Source of the DNA: Capillimicrobium parvum
GTDB taxonomy: Bacteria; Actinomycetota; Thermoleophilia; Solirubrobacterales; Solirubrobacteraceae
Direction: 5' to 3'
DNA length: 64,000 bases
Assembly (NCBI RefSeq): GCF_021172045.1
Contig: NZ_CP087164.1
Coordinates: 4,898,001-4,962,000, forward strand
Made by a program: the position numbers and the translations under genes. The notes beneath the pieces are model-generated. The model searched no databases, was not told the origin of the DNA, and saw nothing but the letters and a program-made list of their open reading frames with translations. Positions 51,502-59,735 of this stretch are shown here, piece by piece; positions within the stretch are counted from its first letter, which is position 1, and each line of letters opens with the position of its first letter.

Positions 51502-51868
51502 GACGGGACCCTAACCGGAGCTCCCGGCGCGCGCCGTACCAAACCAACGCAATGAAGCTCGGGACGGAACCTGATCGGGACTCCGGTAGGACGCCAGGCA
51601 TGTTGCGCGGCAGGGCACCGGCTCCCTAGCACGACGCACGCCCGAGCCTCTTCGGTCCGAGCGTTCTGGAGCTTCACTGCTCGGGGTCGCCGCTACTCGG
51701 TGGATCCGACAGACGCCCAACGGTCGTTCGTCACGCGGCGCGGCGTCGCTACCAGGCCAAGGCGCGACAGCCCCAGCGCCACCCCCGGCTCGCGAGGCGT
51801 CCCCAAATCACGTAGACACAGAAACGCAAGAACCAAGGACCTCCGCTTTGCAGGGAGATCTACCCCAA
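51502..51868. other. Intergenic region left of the integrated element
   Basis: No supported gene. It ends at the half-tRNA; its right-hand part should be the original DNA downstream of tRNA-Thr before insertion. Confidence 0.4.
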
Positions 51869-51909
51869 GCCCTCTGCCGGACTCGAACCGGCGACCCCTT
51901 CCTTACCAT
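51869..51909 (-). other. Displaced 3' half of tRNA-Thr (left attachment site)
   Basis: The 41 nt equal the 3' part of the intact tRNA-Thr at 56846-56886, from the anticodon loop to the acceptor end, with only four differences. All four lie in the two outer T-stem base pairs and compensate each other (GC/GC here, AT/AT there). Identity ends abruptly inside the anticodon loop. This is the expected mark of a tyrosine-recombinase insertion into a tRNA gene. Confidence 0.9.
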
Positions 51910-52395
51910 CTTGGTCCAGGGGGTTCCGGCAGGGTCCGGGCGTTGCCGCGATCACCGAGGTTTGCAGGGCTTTCTTGAGCAAGGCTTTCCGCGCACATCC
52001 GCTGGATTCCGCACCCAGGTTGTCCTCTCGGTTGTCCTCTGGGTTGCCCTGGAGCCCCACTCGGGAGAGCTCCGGGGCCGCCCGAGCTCTCAAGTTCGAG
52101 CCCTCGAGCGCGCGTCCGGCGCTCCTCCGGGCCTCCGAGAGCCCCGGGCGGGGCCTTTTGAGCCTGGCGCGCTTCCGGGGCCGGAGGGGCGCTCCACGGC
52201 GCAGCGCGGCGCAGAGCGGAGAACGTCAACGTGGGAACGAAGCGATGATCAACGCGACGATCGCCCACCCCAGCCGCCACGATCGACAGCAGGACGGTCA
52301 CCCACGCCGGCCGCCACGCGCACGGGGCAGGAATCGTGCCTGCGCACCAGAATCCCGCGCCAAGTGGCTTACAACACAAGCCAAAGGGGATCGCT
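51910..52395. other. Left end of the element, no clear gene
   Basis: This holds the 12-bp repeats and a GCCCC-GGGC-GGGGC hairpin followed by CTTTTG (52141-52159). Long frames across it are low-complexity and look non-coding. Confidence 0.5.
52018..52053. repeat. 12-bp tandem repeats, left end of element (candidate arm-type sites)
   Basis: GGTTGTCCTCTC, GGTTGTCCTCTG and a weaker GGTTGCCCTGGA follow each other at 52018, 52030 and 52042. The block CCCAGGTTGTCCTCT is shared exactly with the right end at 56749-56762. Confidence 0.8.
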
Positions 52396-52806
52396 ATGAG
52401 CGACGTGTCGACCGGTCCGGATCGGCCGGTGTCGGGATGGGCGCGCGGAGCCGCGACCTTCGCGGGGGTCATCCTCGCGCTGATCGGCGTCTTCCAACTC
52501 ATCAACGGATTGCAGGCGATCATCCACGACGACTTCTTTGTCGTCGGAGAGCACTACACGTTCGATCTCGACACGACCGTGTGGGGCTGGATCCACCTGG
52601 TCATCGGGATCGTGATGCTGCTCACCGCGTTCGGCCTGTTCACGCGCGCCGGGTGGGCGGCGGTCGCAGGCATCATCTTCGCCGGGCTGAGCGCCATCGC
52701 GAACTTCTTCTTCATCCCCTACTACCCGGTGTGGAGCATCGTCATCATCGCGCTCGACGTATGGGTCATCTGGGCGCTCACGCGCCCCGGAGTCATGCGC
52801 GACTGA
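52396..52806 (+). CDS. DUF7144-type four-helix membrane protein
   Basis: The 136-aa protein (WARGAATFAGVILALIGVFQ, HYTFDLDTTVWGWIHLVIGI, FGLFTRAGWAAVAGIIFAGL, PYYPVWSIVIIALDVWVIWA) starts at the ATG 52396 with AAAGGGGATCG upstream. The pattern with FxLINGLQAIIHDDFFV and TTVWGWIHLxxG is the DUF7144 family of actinobacterial membrane proteins. Function unknown. Being inside the element it is probably cargo. Confidence 0.82.
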   Translation: MSDVSTGPDRPVSGWARGAATFAGVILALIGVFQLINGLQAIIHDDFFVVGEHYTFDLDTTVWGWIHLVIGIVMLLTAFGLFTRAGWAAVAGIIFAGLSAIANFFFIPYYPVWSIVIIALDVWVIWALTRPGVMRD

Positions 52807-52845
52807 GGAAGTCGTCCGATTGGGTACGCCGACCGTACCTCGAAT

Positions 52846-53109
52846 ATGTACGAGCCTCGGTTCATCGCCTGCCCGATCCACCGCATCGTCGTCGCAGTGT
52901 CCGTCGCAGACGAGGCCGGACGCCCGCGCGGGTTCTGCTTCGCCTGTGACGGCATAGTTGGAGAAAGCGTGCTCGACAGCCCGCTTGCCGTCCCCTGCCC
53001 GCTGTGCCACGCGCCGCAAAAGCAACCCTGCGCTTGGCCCACCGACGACAGTTCACGCTCCGTTCACGTCGAGCGTCAGCATCGGTGGGCTGAGCGCGCC
53101 GATTACTAG
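52846..53109 (+). CDS. Phage-type zinc-finger protein
   Basis: The 87-aa protein has C-terminal AVPCPLCHAPQKQPCAWPTD followed by SVHVERQHRW, the C-x2-C-x6-C...H pattern of the small zinc-binding proteins common in actinophages and integrative elements. A second Cys pair (CFAC) lies upstream in GRPRGFCFACDG. It probably binds DNA. The ATG at 52846 lacks a strong ribosome site. Its end overlaps by 4 nt the convergent gene on the other strand. Confidence 0.7.
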   Translation: MYEPRFIACPIHRIVVAVSVADEAGRPRGFCFACDGIVGESVLDSPLAVPCPLCHAPQKQPCAWPTDDSSRSVHVERQHRWAERADY

Positions 53110-53453
53110 GCAGGGGCGCGGAAGTTTCCCCGCGCGTCCGGCGATCGTCCCGCCCAAACGTCCGGCGCGGGCGTGATCAGCCGCGTGGACGATCCGCGTC
53201 GCCGATCATGGTCCGCGCCCGGCACGAGCAGGCGCAGCAGCAGCCGGGACGCCTCCGGCACCGAGCGCGCCGCATCGAACGCGCCCGCCATCTGCGCGAT
53301 CGACCGGCCGACCTCGCGGTCCAGACGACGGTAGGCCCTCGAGCGGGCGAGCGTCGCGAGCATCCTGAGATCGGCGTCGGTGACGACGTCCGCGCCGTGC
53401 CGTTGCAGGCGAGCGACGAGCTCGGCCAAAGCGCGCTGGTCCTCCAGCAGCAC
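53106..53453 (-). CDS. Hypothetical protein downstream of the terminase-small-like gene
   Basis: The 115-aa protein starts with GTG at 53451-53453, directly after the stop of the preceding gene. Its N-terminus is helical (EDQRALAELVARLQRHGADV, VTDADLRMLATLARSRAYRR) and its C-terminus basic and disordered. I do not recognise a family. The tight coupling suggests a phage packaging or regulatory role. Confidence 0.6.
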   Translation of the reverse strand: MLLEDQRALAELVARLQRHGADVVTDADLRMLATLARSRAYRRLDREVGRSIAQMAGAFDAARSVPEASRLLLRLLVPGADHDRRRGSSTRLITPAPDVWAGRSPDARGNFRAPA

Positions 53454-53861
53454 CTACTTCAACCTCCGCGCGCGGCGCGCGGCGATCTCATCGAGCGCGT
53501 CGAGCGGATCGGTGCCCCCATCGCCGTCATCCTCGGCCTCGCCAGGCCGGCGCCCCCATCGTTCGGGGTAGCGGCGCTCCAGGAGCCAGGCCGCGGCCCG
53601 CCACGAGCCCTTCGTCGCCGCCTTGCCCACCGTGGCCGTCAGGATCGCCTCATGCTCGGCGCGGGCCTGGTCGACCGCCTCCTTGAGCGCGCGGTACGGC
53701 GCCTCGCTGCGGCCGGGGCGCTCCCCGCGCCGCATCCACCCGTGGATCGTGCGCGGGGTCACGTCGATGATCGACGCGGCGAGCTCGAGCGAGCCGCCCG
53801 CCCGGACGGTCCGGGCGACCTGCTCACGGACCTGCTCGTTCAGCCTGGCCTGCACGTTCAC
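53454..53861 (-). CDS. Terminase small subunit-like protein
   Basis: The 135-aa protein has an N-terminal HTH (GGSLELAASIIDVTPRTIHG, MRRGERPGRSEAPYRALKEA) followed by helices AEHEAILTATVGKAATKGSW and the characteristic RAAAWLLERRYPERWGRR of phage small-terminase/DNA-binding proteins. It would recognise packaging DNA. No large terminase gene follows, so packaging would need a helper phage. The C-terminus is acidic, then basic (DEIAARRARRLK). Confidence 0.82.
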   Translation of the reverse strand: MNVQARLNEQVREQVARTVRAGGSLELAASIIDVTPRTIHGWMRRGERPGRSEAPYRALKEAVDQARAEHEAILTATVGKAATKGSWRAAAWLLERRYPERWGRRPGEAEDDGDGGTDPLDALDEIAARRARRLK

Positions 53862-53984
53862 CTCACCCCCTGGATGTCACGGCCGTTTTTCTCCCGGGAA
53901 GGTGTTGCACGCACGGTCAGAAGCGCGATTCCAGAGATTCGACCGCCCCCCCTCGACCAACCGCATTTGCGGTCACTCACGCCC

Positions 53985-55243
53985 TCACGCCGCGATGTCG
54001 ACGCTGCAGAACGCCGTCGGGCGCCAGACCGCCAGGGCGGCCCGCATTTCGCCCAACAGAGTGATTTTGTTCTTGATGAAGTCGTCGCCGTCGGAGTCCG
54101 ACAGCAACACGTTCACGCCCTCGCGGATGAACAACTGCGCGCCGAGGGAGAAGTCACCGACGAGCACGGTCCCGGCGGAGATGGCGGGCGACGGCACGAG
54201 CGGGACACCCCACATGACCTGTGGCGTCGAGGAGAACGGCCCGCCGGAGTAGTAGTGCCCGTCGCCTGAGGTCGGCTTGGCGATCAGCGCGGACGCCCAG
54301 TCGTTCTCATTCATGACGATGCCGGTCGCGTTGGCCCCGGCGGCGATGACGCTGACGATGCCGCGCAACACCTGGTCGGCGGGGAGTTCCGACGCCGAGT
54401 AGGCCACGGTGCCGATCCCGCTCGTGGAGAGGATGCCTCGGATGTGAGGGCCGGTCCCGCTGCCGGCGAGCACTTCGGCTTCGAGCGCGCGCAGGACGCC
54501 GTAGACGAGTCGGTCGCGGATCGCCTGTTCCAGTTGCTCGACGTCCGCGAGCGTCTGCTTCTGGATCTTGCTGTAGTGCGCGATCGTCCGCGCCGGGCCG
54601 AGGCGTCCACGTAGGTGATCGACGCGGCGGGCTTGGCGGCGCCCTCGAGCACGGCGTCGGCGCCGCCACCAGCAGCGCTCGTCTCCTGCGCGTACGGCAA
54701 GACGTTGCCGGTCATCGTCCCGGTGGAGAGCAGGTCCAACACGGTCAACGCCCGGCCGAGCACGGGGACGATCCCGGCGTGCGGTCCCTGACGGGCGCCC
54801 GCAGGGACAACGGTGTCACCGGCTGCAGCCATCGGCGCGCGGCCGAGCGTGGCGGCGAGGCGATCTGCCGAGCACTACGAGCCGAGGCGCTGACGGCCGA
54901 CGGGGGCGCTGCTGGTCGCCATCGCGCCCAGCGAGCCGAGCACGGCGGGATCGCGGAGAAAGTTGTCGTGCTGGTCGAAGACGTTGCCGTCGGTGCCGCT
55001 GATCGACTTGAGGATCGCAACGTGTTCCTGGGTGGTCAGGTTGAGGTCGCGTTCGGCGGCGCGCAGTCGTGCGACGGCCCGCTCGGCGGCGGCGAACGTG
55101 GCCGTGCCGGGTGCGGCGTCGGCGGTGATGACCGCTTGGCGGGTCTGCTCGTGCTCGGCGCGGGCGGCGGCGACGCGGTCACGCAGATCGCTGACGCGTC
55201 GCTCGACGTCGCCGAGTTGGTCGCGGGCGTTGGTGATGGTCAT
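53985..55243 (-). pseudogene. HK97-type major capsid protein, broken by a TAG and a frameshift
   Basis: The N-terminal delta domain is coiled coil (DQLGDVERRVSDLRDRVAAA), then NVFDQHDNFLRDPAVLGSLG up to a TAG at 54875-54877. The same frame continues CSADRLAATLGRAPMAAAGD, GIVPVLGRALTVLDLLSTGT to ~54600, where it shifts by one base into RTIAHYSKIQKQT and RGILSTSGIGTVAYSASELP, ending at 53985. The joined length (~419 codons) and domain order fit HK97-fold capsids. Two lesions argue for real decay; one alone could be a base-call error. Start ATG overlaps the upstream gene by 4 nt. Confidence 0.85.
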
Positions 55244-55506
55244 CCGGGGCCCTCCTGGTAGGGCGGGACGGGGTCGGAGATCGCCAGGACGGTCTTGCCG
55301 TCCGGCAGGTGGCGGGCGCCGGTCTCGATGCGCCAGCCGCGACGGCGGAGCTCGGTCGTCACCGCGGCGTAGTAGTCCAGCGCGGCTTGGCGCCCGATCG
55401 GGTCGCCGGGCAAGACGGCCAAGATCAGCGCGTCGTCGGGGTCGAGGTCGTGGAGCTCAGCGGCGAGGCGATCGGCGGCGTGGTCTGCGAGGGCCGATCC
55501 GGACAT
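55240..55506 (-). CDS. Small hypothetical protein upstream of the capsid gene
   Basis: The 88-aa protein (SALADHAADRLAAELHDLDP, ALILAVLPGDPIGRQAALDY, RRRGWRIETGARHLPDGKTV) has alternating helix and strand. Its stop overlaps the capsid ATG by 4 nt. I do not recognise it; it occupies the place of a head-maturation or scaffold gene in phages but is too short for a typical protease. Confidence 0.6.
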   Translation of the reverse strand: MSGSALADHAADRLAAELHDLDPDDALILAVLPGDPIGRQAALDYYAAVTTELRRRGWRIETGARHLPDGKTVLAISDPVPPYQEGPG

Positions 55507-55845
55507 GACGCAAGCGTACATCCGCAATAACCAAATGATTTGGCATTACTGGCGGCGAGGGATTGTGGGTCCCACCGGGCCGCCGCCGCGGATCCTCCTC
55601 GGGCGCGGCGGTCGGCCCGTGGCAGGCTGCACGCCGTGGACTCCATGAGCAAGCAGGCGCAGAACCAAGTCCTGAAGAAGGAGTGGCGACCCCCGGACGA
55701 GCCCGTGCCGAAGCACGTTTCGTCTGCACGACGACGAGCACTACGCCGGACTCCTCCGTCAGACTGCGCGTCGCTCGGTGCCTCGATCGGCATCGTGTCT
55801 CGGTGACCACGCTCGATGCCTTCGGTAACGTGCCGGCCCGGACGC
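55507..55845. other. 339-bp intergenic region inside the element
   Basis: AT-richer (CCAAATGATTTGGC palindrome at 55529-55542), likely the promoter for the minus-strand capsid genes. A plus frame from the ATG at 55645 (SKQAQNQVLKKEWRPPDEPV) might be a small gene but has no other support. Confidence 0.45.
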
Positions 55846-56229
55846 ATGATCGCTCTGGGCTATCTCCGGCTCTACCTCGGCGAGGACGGCCACACGCATT
55901 TCGAGGACGTCGTGCTTCAGGCGGCCGAGGGCGGCCCTGACGCGAGCGGGGGACACAGCGAGCGATCGACGCCGATCCCTGTCTCCGACGTCATCTTCCG
56001 CCACGTCGTCGACGACGGGTCTGCTCCTCCCGCTCACACGGCGCCGCGGCGACAGTTCGTCGTGCAGCTCCGGGGGGAGACCGAGATCGAGGCGTCCGAC
56101 GGCGAGGTGCGTCGCCTGCGGCCTGGCGACATCGTGCTCTTGGAAGACACCGAAGGGCCCGGACACGTGACGCGACCCGCCGCCGGCGAGACCGAGCGCC
56201 TGACGCTATTCATCCCGCTACGCGACTGA
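55846..56229 (+). CDS. Cupin-domain protein
   Basis: The 127-aa protein has a beta-barrel pattern: GYLRLYLGEDGHTHFEDVVL, HTAPRRQFVVQLRGETEIEA, VRRLRPGDIVLLEDTEGPGH. GD(x)V(x)L with a preceding Gly-rich turn and a late His (GPGHVTR) match the cupin fold. The metal-binding His cluster is incomplete, so catalytic activity is uncertain. It is cargo of the element. Start ATG at 55846. Confidence 0.75.
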   Translation: MIALGYLRLYLGEDGHTHFEDVVLQAAEGGPDASGGHSERSTPIPVSDVIFRHVVDDGSAPPAHTAPRRQFVVQLRGETEIEASDGEVRRLRPGDIVLLEDTEGPGHVTRPAAGETERLTLFIPLRD

Positions 56230-56751
56230 GCATCGCGCGGACCGGCTGGACCGGAGCCGCCGCGTACGCCTCCGCGGCGTCGAGGGCTGTCCGTTGACGA
56301 CCTTCGGGCCATGCCTTCACCACGGCCTTCCCCCCTGGGCGGGCTTGCGCACCTGACCCGTCGTCCGAACCAGATCCTCAAGAACTTCACTTCGCGCGCC
56401 GAGCCGAGCGCGGGTACGCTTTCAGAGACGAATCGTGTGGTCACGACCGTCACCTGCTGGCTGGGGCGGGGTGGTGCCCGCCAGGTCGTTCGTGAGCGCC
56501 GTCCGAGGCCCCATATCTGCCTCGGACGGCCTCTCTACCTGGACATCCTCGTCTTCAACCACGGGTTCAACATCGTGGCCCAGAAGAACGCGCTGACGCC
56601 GTAGTTGCGCTCGACCGTCCAGGGCTTCGGGGTCGTGTCGATCTGCGGCGCCCCGGTTCGACGACCTCGACGCGCGCCCGACGCTCGGGGCGGTCGAGTA
56701 GCGGGTCCCGCGCCTCGCGGGCAGCGCCCGGGCAACCCGGTTCGCGGCCCA
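56230..56751. other. Right part of the element without a clear gene
   Basis: On the minus strand, a frame ending at 56535 encodes TPKPWTVERNYGVSAFFWAT and MLNPWLKTRM, which looks like a fragment of a real protein but has no identifiable start. Nothing else is supported. Confidence 0.35.
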
Positions 56752-56775
56752 GGTTGTCCTCTAGGTTGTCCTCTG
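56752..56775. repeat. 12-bp tandem repeats, right end of element (candidate arm-type sites)
   Basis: GGTTGTCCTCTA and GGTTGTCCTCTG at 56752 and 56764, preceded by CCCA as at the left end. They lie 70 bp beyond the tRNA 3' end, inside the element. Confidence 0.8.
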
Positions 56776-56812
56776 CTCGAGATCGCGCCCGATCGGCTCG
56801 CCCTGAGAGCGC

Positions 56813-56838
56813 AAAAAGGCCCCGATTCCAGGGCCTTT
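56813..56838 (-). terminator. Rho-independent terminator of tRNA-Thr
   Basis: On the minus strand AAAGGCCC and GGGCCTTT pair around an 8-nt loop and run into TTTTTGC, 6 nt after the tRNA 3' end. It probably entered with the element, which supplies the DNA 3' of the crossover. Confidence 0.85.
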
Positions 56839-56844
56839 GTGTGA

Positions 56845-56917
<73 letters not shown>

Positions 56918-56973
56918 GACGGACGCACTGTAGCGAGCGACGCCCGCTGCGGCGCGTGCCGGGACGACCTGTC

Positions 56974-57504
56974 CTACGCCTCTGCCGAGGCGGCGTCGCG
57001 CTCGATCTCCGCGGTGTCGACCTCGATCTGCTTCTTCTCGATCTTCGCGGCGCGCTTCATCGCGCGCTCGACCTTGGCCTCCATGTCGGAGACCGCCACG
57101 ACGACGAGCCCGGCCTGGCCGGCGTCGAGGTGCTCGCCGAGCTCCTTGAGGTCGTGCCGGCTCATGCCCGCGGCGGCGTGGCCCGCGAGCGCGCCGAGGA
57201 GCGCGCCGCCCGCGGTGGTTCCGACGAGCAGTCCGCCGCCGATCGCCGCGAACGGGAACAGCGCGACGACGAGCCCGGTGGCCAGGCCGACGCCGCCGCC
57301 GAGGACGCCGCCGGCGCGCGTCGGGGTCTCGTGCTTCTTGACGATCTTCGTCTTGCCGTTGTCCCGCCGCTCGATCACCGCCGCGTCGTAGGCGTCGATG
57401 AGGTCGGCCTCGCGGTGCAGGTCCTTGACCATGTCGTAGTCGGCCTTGGCGTCGTCCACGTTGTCGTAGACCGCCGCGTAGACCATCAGGGTGTCGATCG
57501 CCAT
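56974..57504 (-). CDS. DUF1269-type protein with glycine-zipper membrane segment
   Basis: The 176-aa protein has N-terminal MAIDTLMVYAAVYDNVDDAK and DAAVIERRDNGKTKIVKKHE, then a Gly-rich membrane-like stretch (AGGVLGGGVGLATGLVVALF, GTTAGGALLGALAGHAAAG), then DLKELGEHLDAGQAGLVVVA. This is the DUF1269/DUF6325 pattern. RBS GAGGAAGGA precedes the ATG. It lies 33 bp upstream of, and on the same strand as, the UspA-like gene, suggesting a stress pair. Confidence 0.85.
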   Translation of the reverse strand: MAIDTLMVYAAVYDNVDDAKADYDMVKDLHREADLIDAYDAAVIERRDNGKTKIVKKHETPTRAGGVLGGGVGLATGLVVALFPFAAIGGGLLVGTTAGGALLGALAGHAAAGMSRHDLKELGEHLDAGQAGLVVVAVSDMEAKVERAMKRAAKIEKKQIEVDTAEIERDAASAEA

Positions 57505-57537
57505 CTCGATCCTTCCTCGGGGGGTGGAGGCGCGGCG

Positions 57538-57993
57538 CTATCCCGCCGCGCCGATCTGCTCGCGGCCCTTGGCCGTCACCGTCGTGACCGGCAGGCCGAG
57601 CCCGCCGATCTTGTGCGGGAGGTCCAGCCGCAGCCAGCGCGAGATGTGCGTCGGCAGGGTGGAGACGATGACCTCGTCGAAGCCGTGCTCGTTCACCGCG
57701 TCCATCACCGCGGTCAGCGGCGTGGGCGAGCCGATGATCCCCTCGACGTGGCTGCCCGCCGCCTCGTCGAGCAGCGGGACGGCGAGGTCGATGACCTCGC
57801 GCGCCTCTGTGTCGGGCGTGTCCTCCGGGTCGACGACCTTGTGCAGCCCGTGGGCCGACGCCGGGACCAGAAGCGTGAAGCGGCAGGGCCCCTGAGCGGC
57901 GCGGTCGCGGACCGCGGCAAGCAGCGCGGGCGTCGCCGCGGTCTTGTGCGCGACGATCAGGACCCGGGTGGCCGAGGACGACGAGGACTCCAT
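57538..57993 (-). CDS. UspA-like small stress protein
   Basis: The 151-aa protein shows ATRVLIVAHKTAATPALLAA, CRFTLLVPASAHGLHKVVD, VEGIIGSPTPLTAVMDAVNE, FDEVIVSTLPTHISRWLRLD with LPHKI, giving the alternating strand/helix order of universal stress proteins, GSP in place of the ATP loop. The start ATG at 57993 follows AAGGGAGC. TAG stop. Function inferred from fold only. Confidence 0.75.
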   Translation of the reverse strand: MESSSSSATRVLIVAHKTAATPALLAAVRDRAAQGPCRFTLLVPASAHGLHKVVDPEDTPDTEAREVIDLAVPLLDEAAGSHVEGIIGSPTPLTAVMDAVNEHGFDEVIVSTLPTHISRWLRLDLPHKIGGLGLPVTTVTAKGREQIGAAG

Positions 57994-58063
57994 GCGCCAG
58001 CTCCCTTCGGGTGGGGCCCCGATGCTCTCATCTTCGACGCGCCCCGCCAACCCCCGGCCGCCG

Positions 58064-58933
58064 CTACGCCACGCTCCACAGAGCGTCGTCGCCGAGCTGC
58101 ACCCGCGCCGCGCGCCCCTCGGCGACGGCGTCGATCAGCAGCCCCTCGATCGCCACGAGGTCCGGCACGCTGAGGTCGGGCGTCATGATCGCCGCGACCT
58201 CCGCGGTCGTCAGCGCGTACTCGAACGCGGCGAGCGCCTCGACCGGGTCCTCGGGCACGGGCCGGCGCTCGAGCGTCGGATCGAGGTTCGCAATCACGAC
58301 GTCGTAGGCCTCGAGCGGCTGGAACCCGCCCGCCTCGAGCTGCATCCCGTTCGAGCGGAAGACCAGCGACGGCGCGGTGTAGCGCACCGGGCCGTCGCTC
58401 GTGGCGTGCTTGCCCTGGAAGTGCGTCGGGCTGCCCTCGGCCGTGCGGGCCTCGGCGCGGTCGGCCTCGTAGGCCTCGGTCACCTCGGGCGAGTCGAGCG
58501 CCGCCACGACCGCCTCGCCGTCGAGCCCGTCGACGTGGGAGAGCGCCGTACGCAGCGAGTCGTCGAGGTCCATGACGAGATCCGTCGTGAACTGCGCGAA
58601 CTGCAGCGCCCGGAACGCCTCACGCTCGCGCGCCGGATCCTGCAGGCGCACGGCGTGGATCGCCCGGCACATCCGCGCCGTCGCCGCCGGCCGCGCCTTG
58701 ACCTGCGGTGCGAACGGCATCCCGAACCGCTCGAAGCGCCGCTGGCCCTTCGCGCTCTTCGCTGCGGTGTAGCCGCGCTTGACGTACTGCTCATGGCTCT
58801 CGGTCAGCCCGATCGTCACAAGTCGCCAGTCGAGCTGGTCGCCGTAGCGCCAGCGGACGACGGCCAGCGCAGGACTGGCGGAGTAGGCCCACGGACAACC
58901 GGGATCTGTGTGCTCGATGAGTTCGATGGTCAT
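58064..58933 (-). CDS. DsbA-family (FrnE/HCCA isomerase-like) oxidoreductase
   Basis: The 289-aa thioredoxin-fold protein with inserted helical domain starts MTIELIEHTDPGCPWAYSAS. The active-site position is CPWAYS rather than a CxxC, as in 2-hydroxychromene isomerase and many FrnE-like proteins, so disulfide exchange is unlikely; a glutathione- or mycothiol-analog-dependent isomerase or conjugating role is possible. It is divergent from the Bax-inhibitor-type gene (92-bp gap). Confidence 0.85.
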   Translation of the reverse strand: MTIELIEHTDPGCPWAYSASPALAVVRWRYGDQLDWRLVTIGLTESHEQYVKRGYTAAKSAKGQRRFERFGMPFAPQVKARPAATARMCRAIHAVRLQDPAREREAFRALQFAQFTTDLVMDLDDSLRTALSHVDGLDGEAVVAALDSPEVTEAYEADRAEARTAEGSPTHFQGKHATSDGPVRYTAPSLVFRSNGMQLEAGGFQPLEAYDVVIANLDPTLERRPVPEDPVEALAAFEYALTTAEVAAIMTPDLSVPDLVAIEGLLIDAVAEGRAARVQLGDDALWSVA

Positions 58934-59025
58934 CGAACAATGGTTGCACACCGTCGATTGGACTCCCGACGCCCACCTGCCGATACTCCAGGGCGGAAAA
59001 CTCCGACCAAAGGACCCGAGCAACG

Positions 59026-59694
59026 ATGTCGACAGATCCCAGGCTGGCCTACGAGGGCGAGGTCGCCGGCACGCGCCCCGTCGCGGAGACGCGCGCCGTC
59101 TTCGGACAGGTCATGGGCCTGGTGGCGTTCACCGTCGGGTTCTTCGCCCTCGGCGCGTACATCGGCCGCGACATCTCCGGCGGGACCGGCATCCTGTGCA
59201 TGATCGGCGCGCTGGTCCTGTTCGTCGCGCTGAACTTCGTCGTGCGCCGTTCCGAGCAGCTCGCGATCGCGCTCCTCTTCGGCGCCGGCCTGCTCCTCGG
59301 CATCGGCCTCGGCCCGGTCCTCAACGAGTACGCGCAGTCCGATCCGTCAGCGCTCTGGCAGGCCGGCGGCGCAACCGCCGTCTTCGTCGCCGGGCTCGGC
59401 GCCTACGGCTACGCCACGCGCCGGGACCTGTCGAGCTGGGCGCGCACGCTGTTCTGGGCGCTGCTCGCCTTCCTCGGCCTCGGTCTCGTGTTCATCTTCG
59501 TGAACATCCCGGGCGAGAACATCATCTGGTCGGTGCTCGGCCTCGTCATCTTCGGCGCCTACACGATCTTCGACTTCAACCGCCTGCGCCGCGCCGGCCA
59601 GGAGTGGGCGGTGCCGATCGCCGCGTCGATCTTCCTCGACGTCGTGAACATCTTCCTGTTCTTCCTGCAGCTCTTCGGTGGCGGCCGCAACTAG
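59026..59694 (+). CDS. Bax inhibitor-1/YccA family membrane protein
   Basis: The 222-aa protein has seven helices: VFGQVMGLVAFTVGFFALGA, GILCMIGALVLFVALNFVV, through SSWARTLFWALLAFLGLGLV, IFGAYTIFDFNRLRRAG and the C-terminal ASIFLDVVNIFLFFLQLFGG. The conserved di-Asp region (YTIFDF...LDVVNIF) of the BI-1 calcium-leak family is present. RBS GAGCAACG is weak. Function in bacteria is in ion or protease control. Confidence 0.92.
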   Translation: MSTDPRLAYEGEVAGTRPVAETRAVFGQVMGLVAFTVGFFALGAYIGRDISGGTGILCMIGALVLFVALNFVVRRSEQLAIALLFGAGLLLGIGLGPVLNEYAQSDPSALWQAGGATAVFVAGLGAYGYATRRDLSSWARTLFWALLAFLGLGLVFIFVNIPGENIIWSVLGLVIFGAYTIFDFNRLRRAGQEWAVPIAASIFLDVVNIFLFFLQLFGGGRN

Positions 59695-59735
59695 ATTGGG
59701 CGAACGGCGCATGGGGGCGGTCCTACGCTGCCCCC

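Noticed and set aside
50879-51601. A 240-codon minus frame enclosing the CDGSH gene
   Set aside because: Its first half is a shadow of the CDGSH gene; only the part below 51276 looks weakly coding, and I list it as a possible remnant, not a gene.
51903-52523. ORF of 206 codons on the minus strand at the left end of the element
   Set aside because: Pro/Arg-rich low complexity, crosses the half-tRNA and the 12-bp repeats; no domain or ribosome site.
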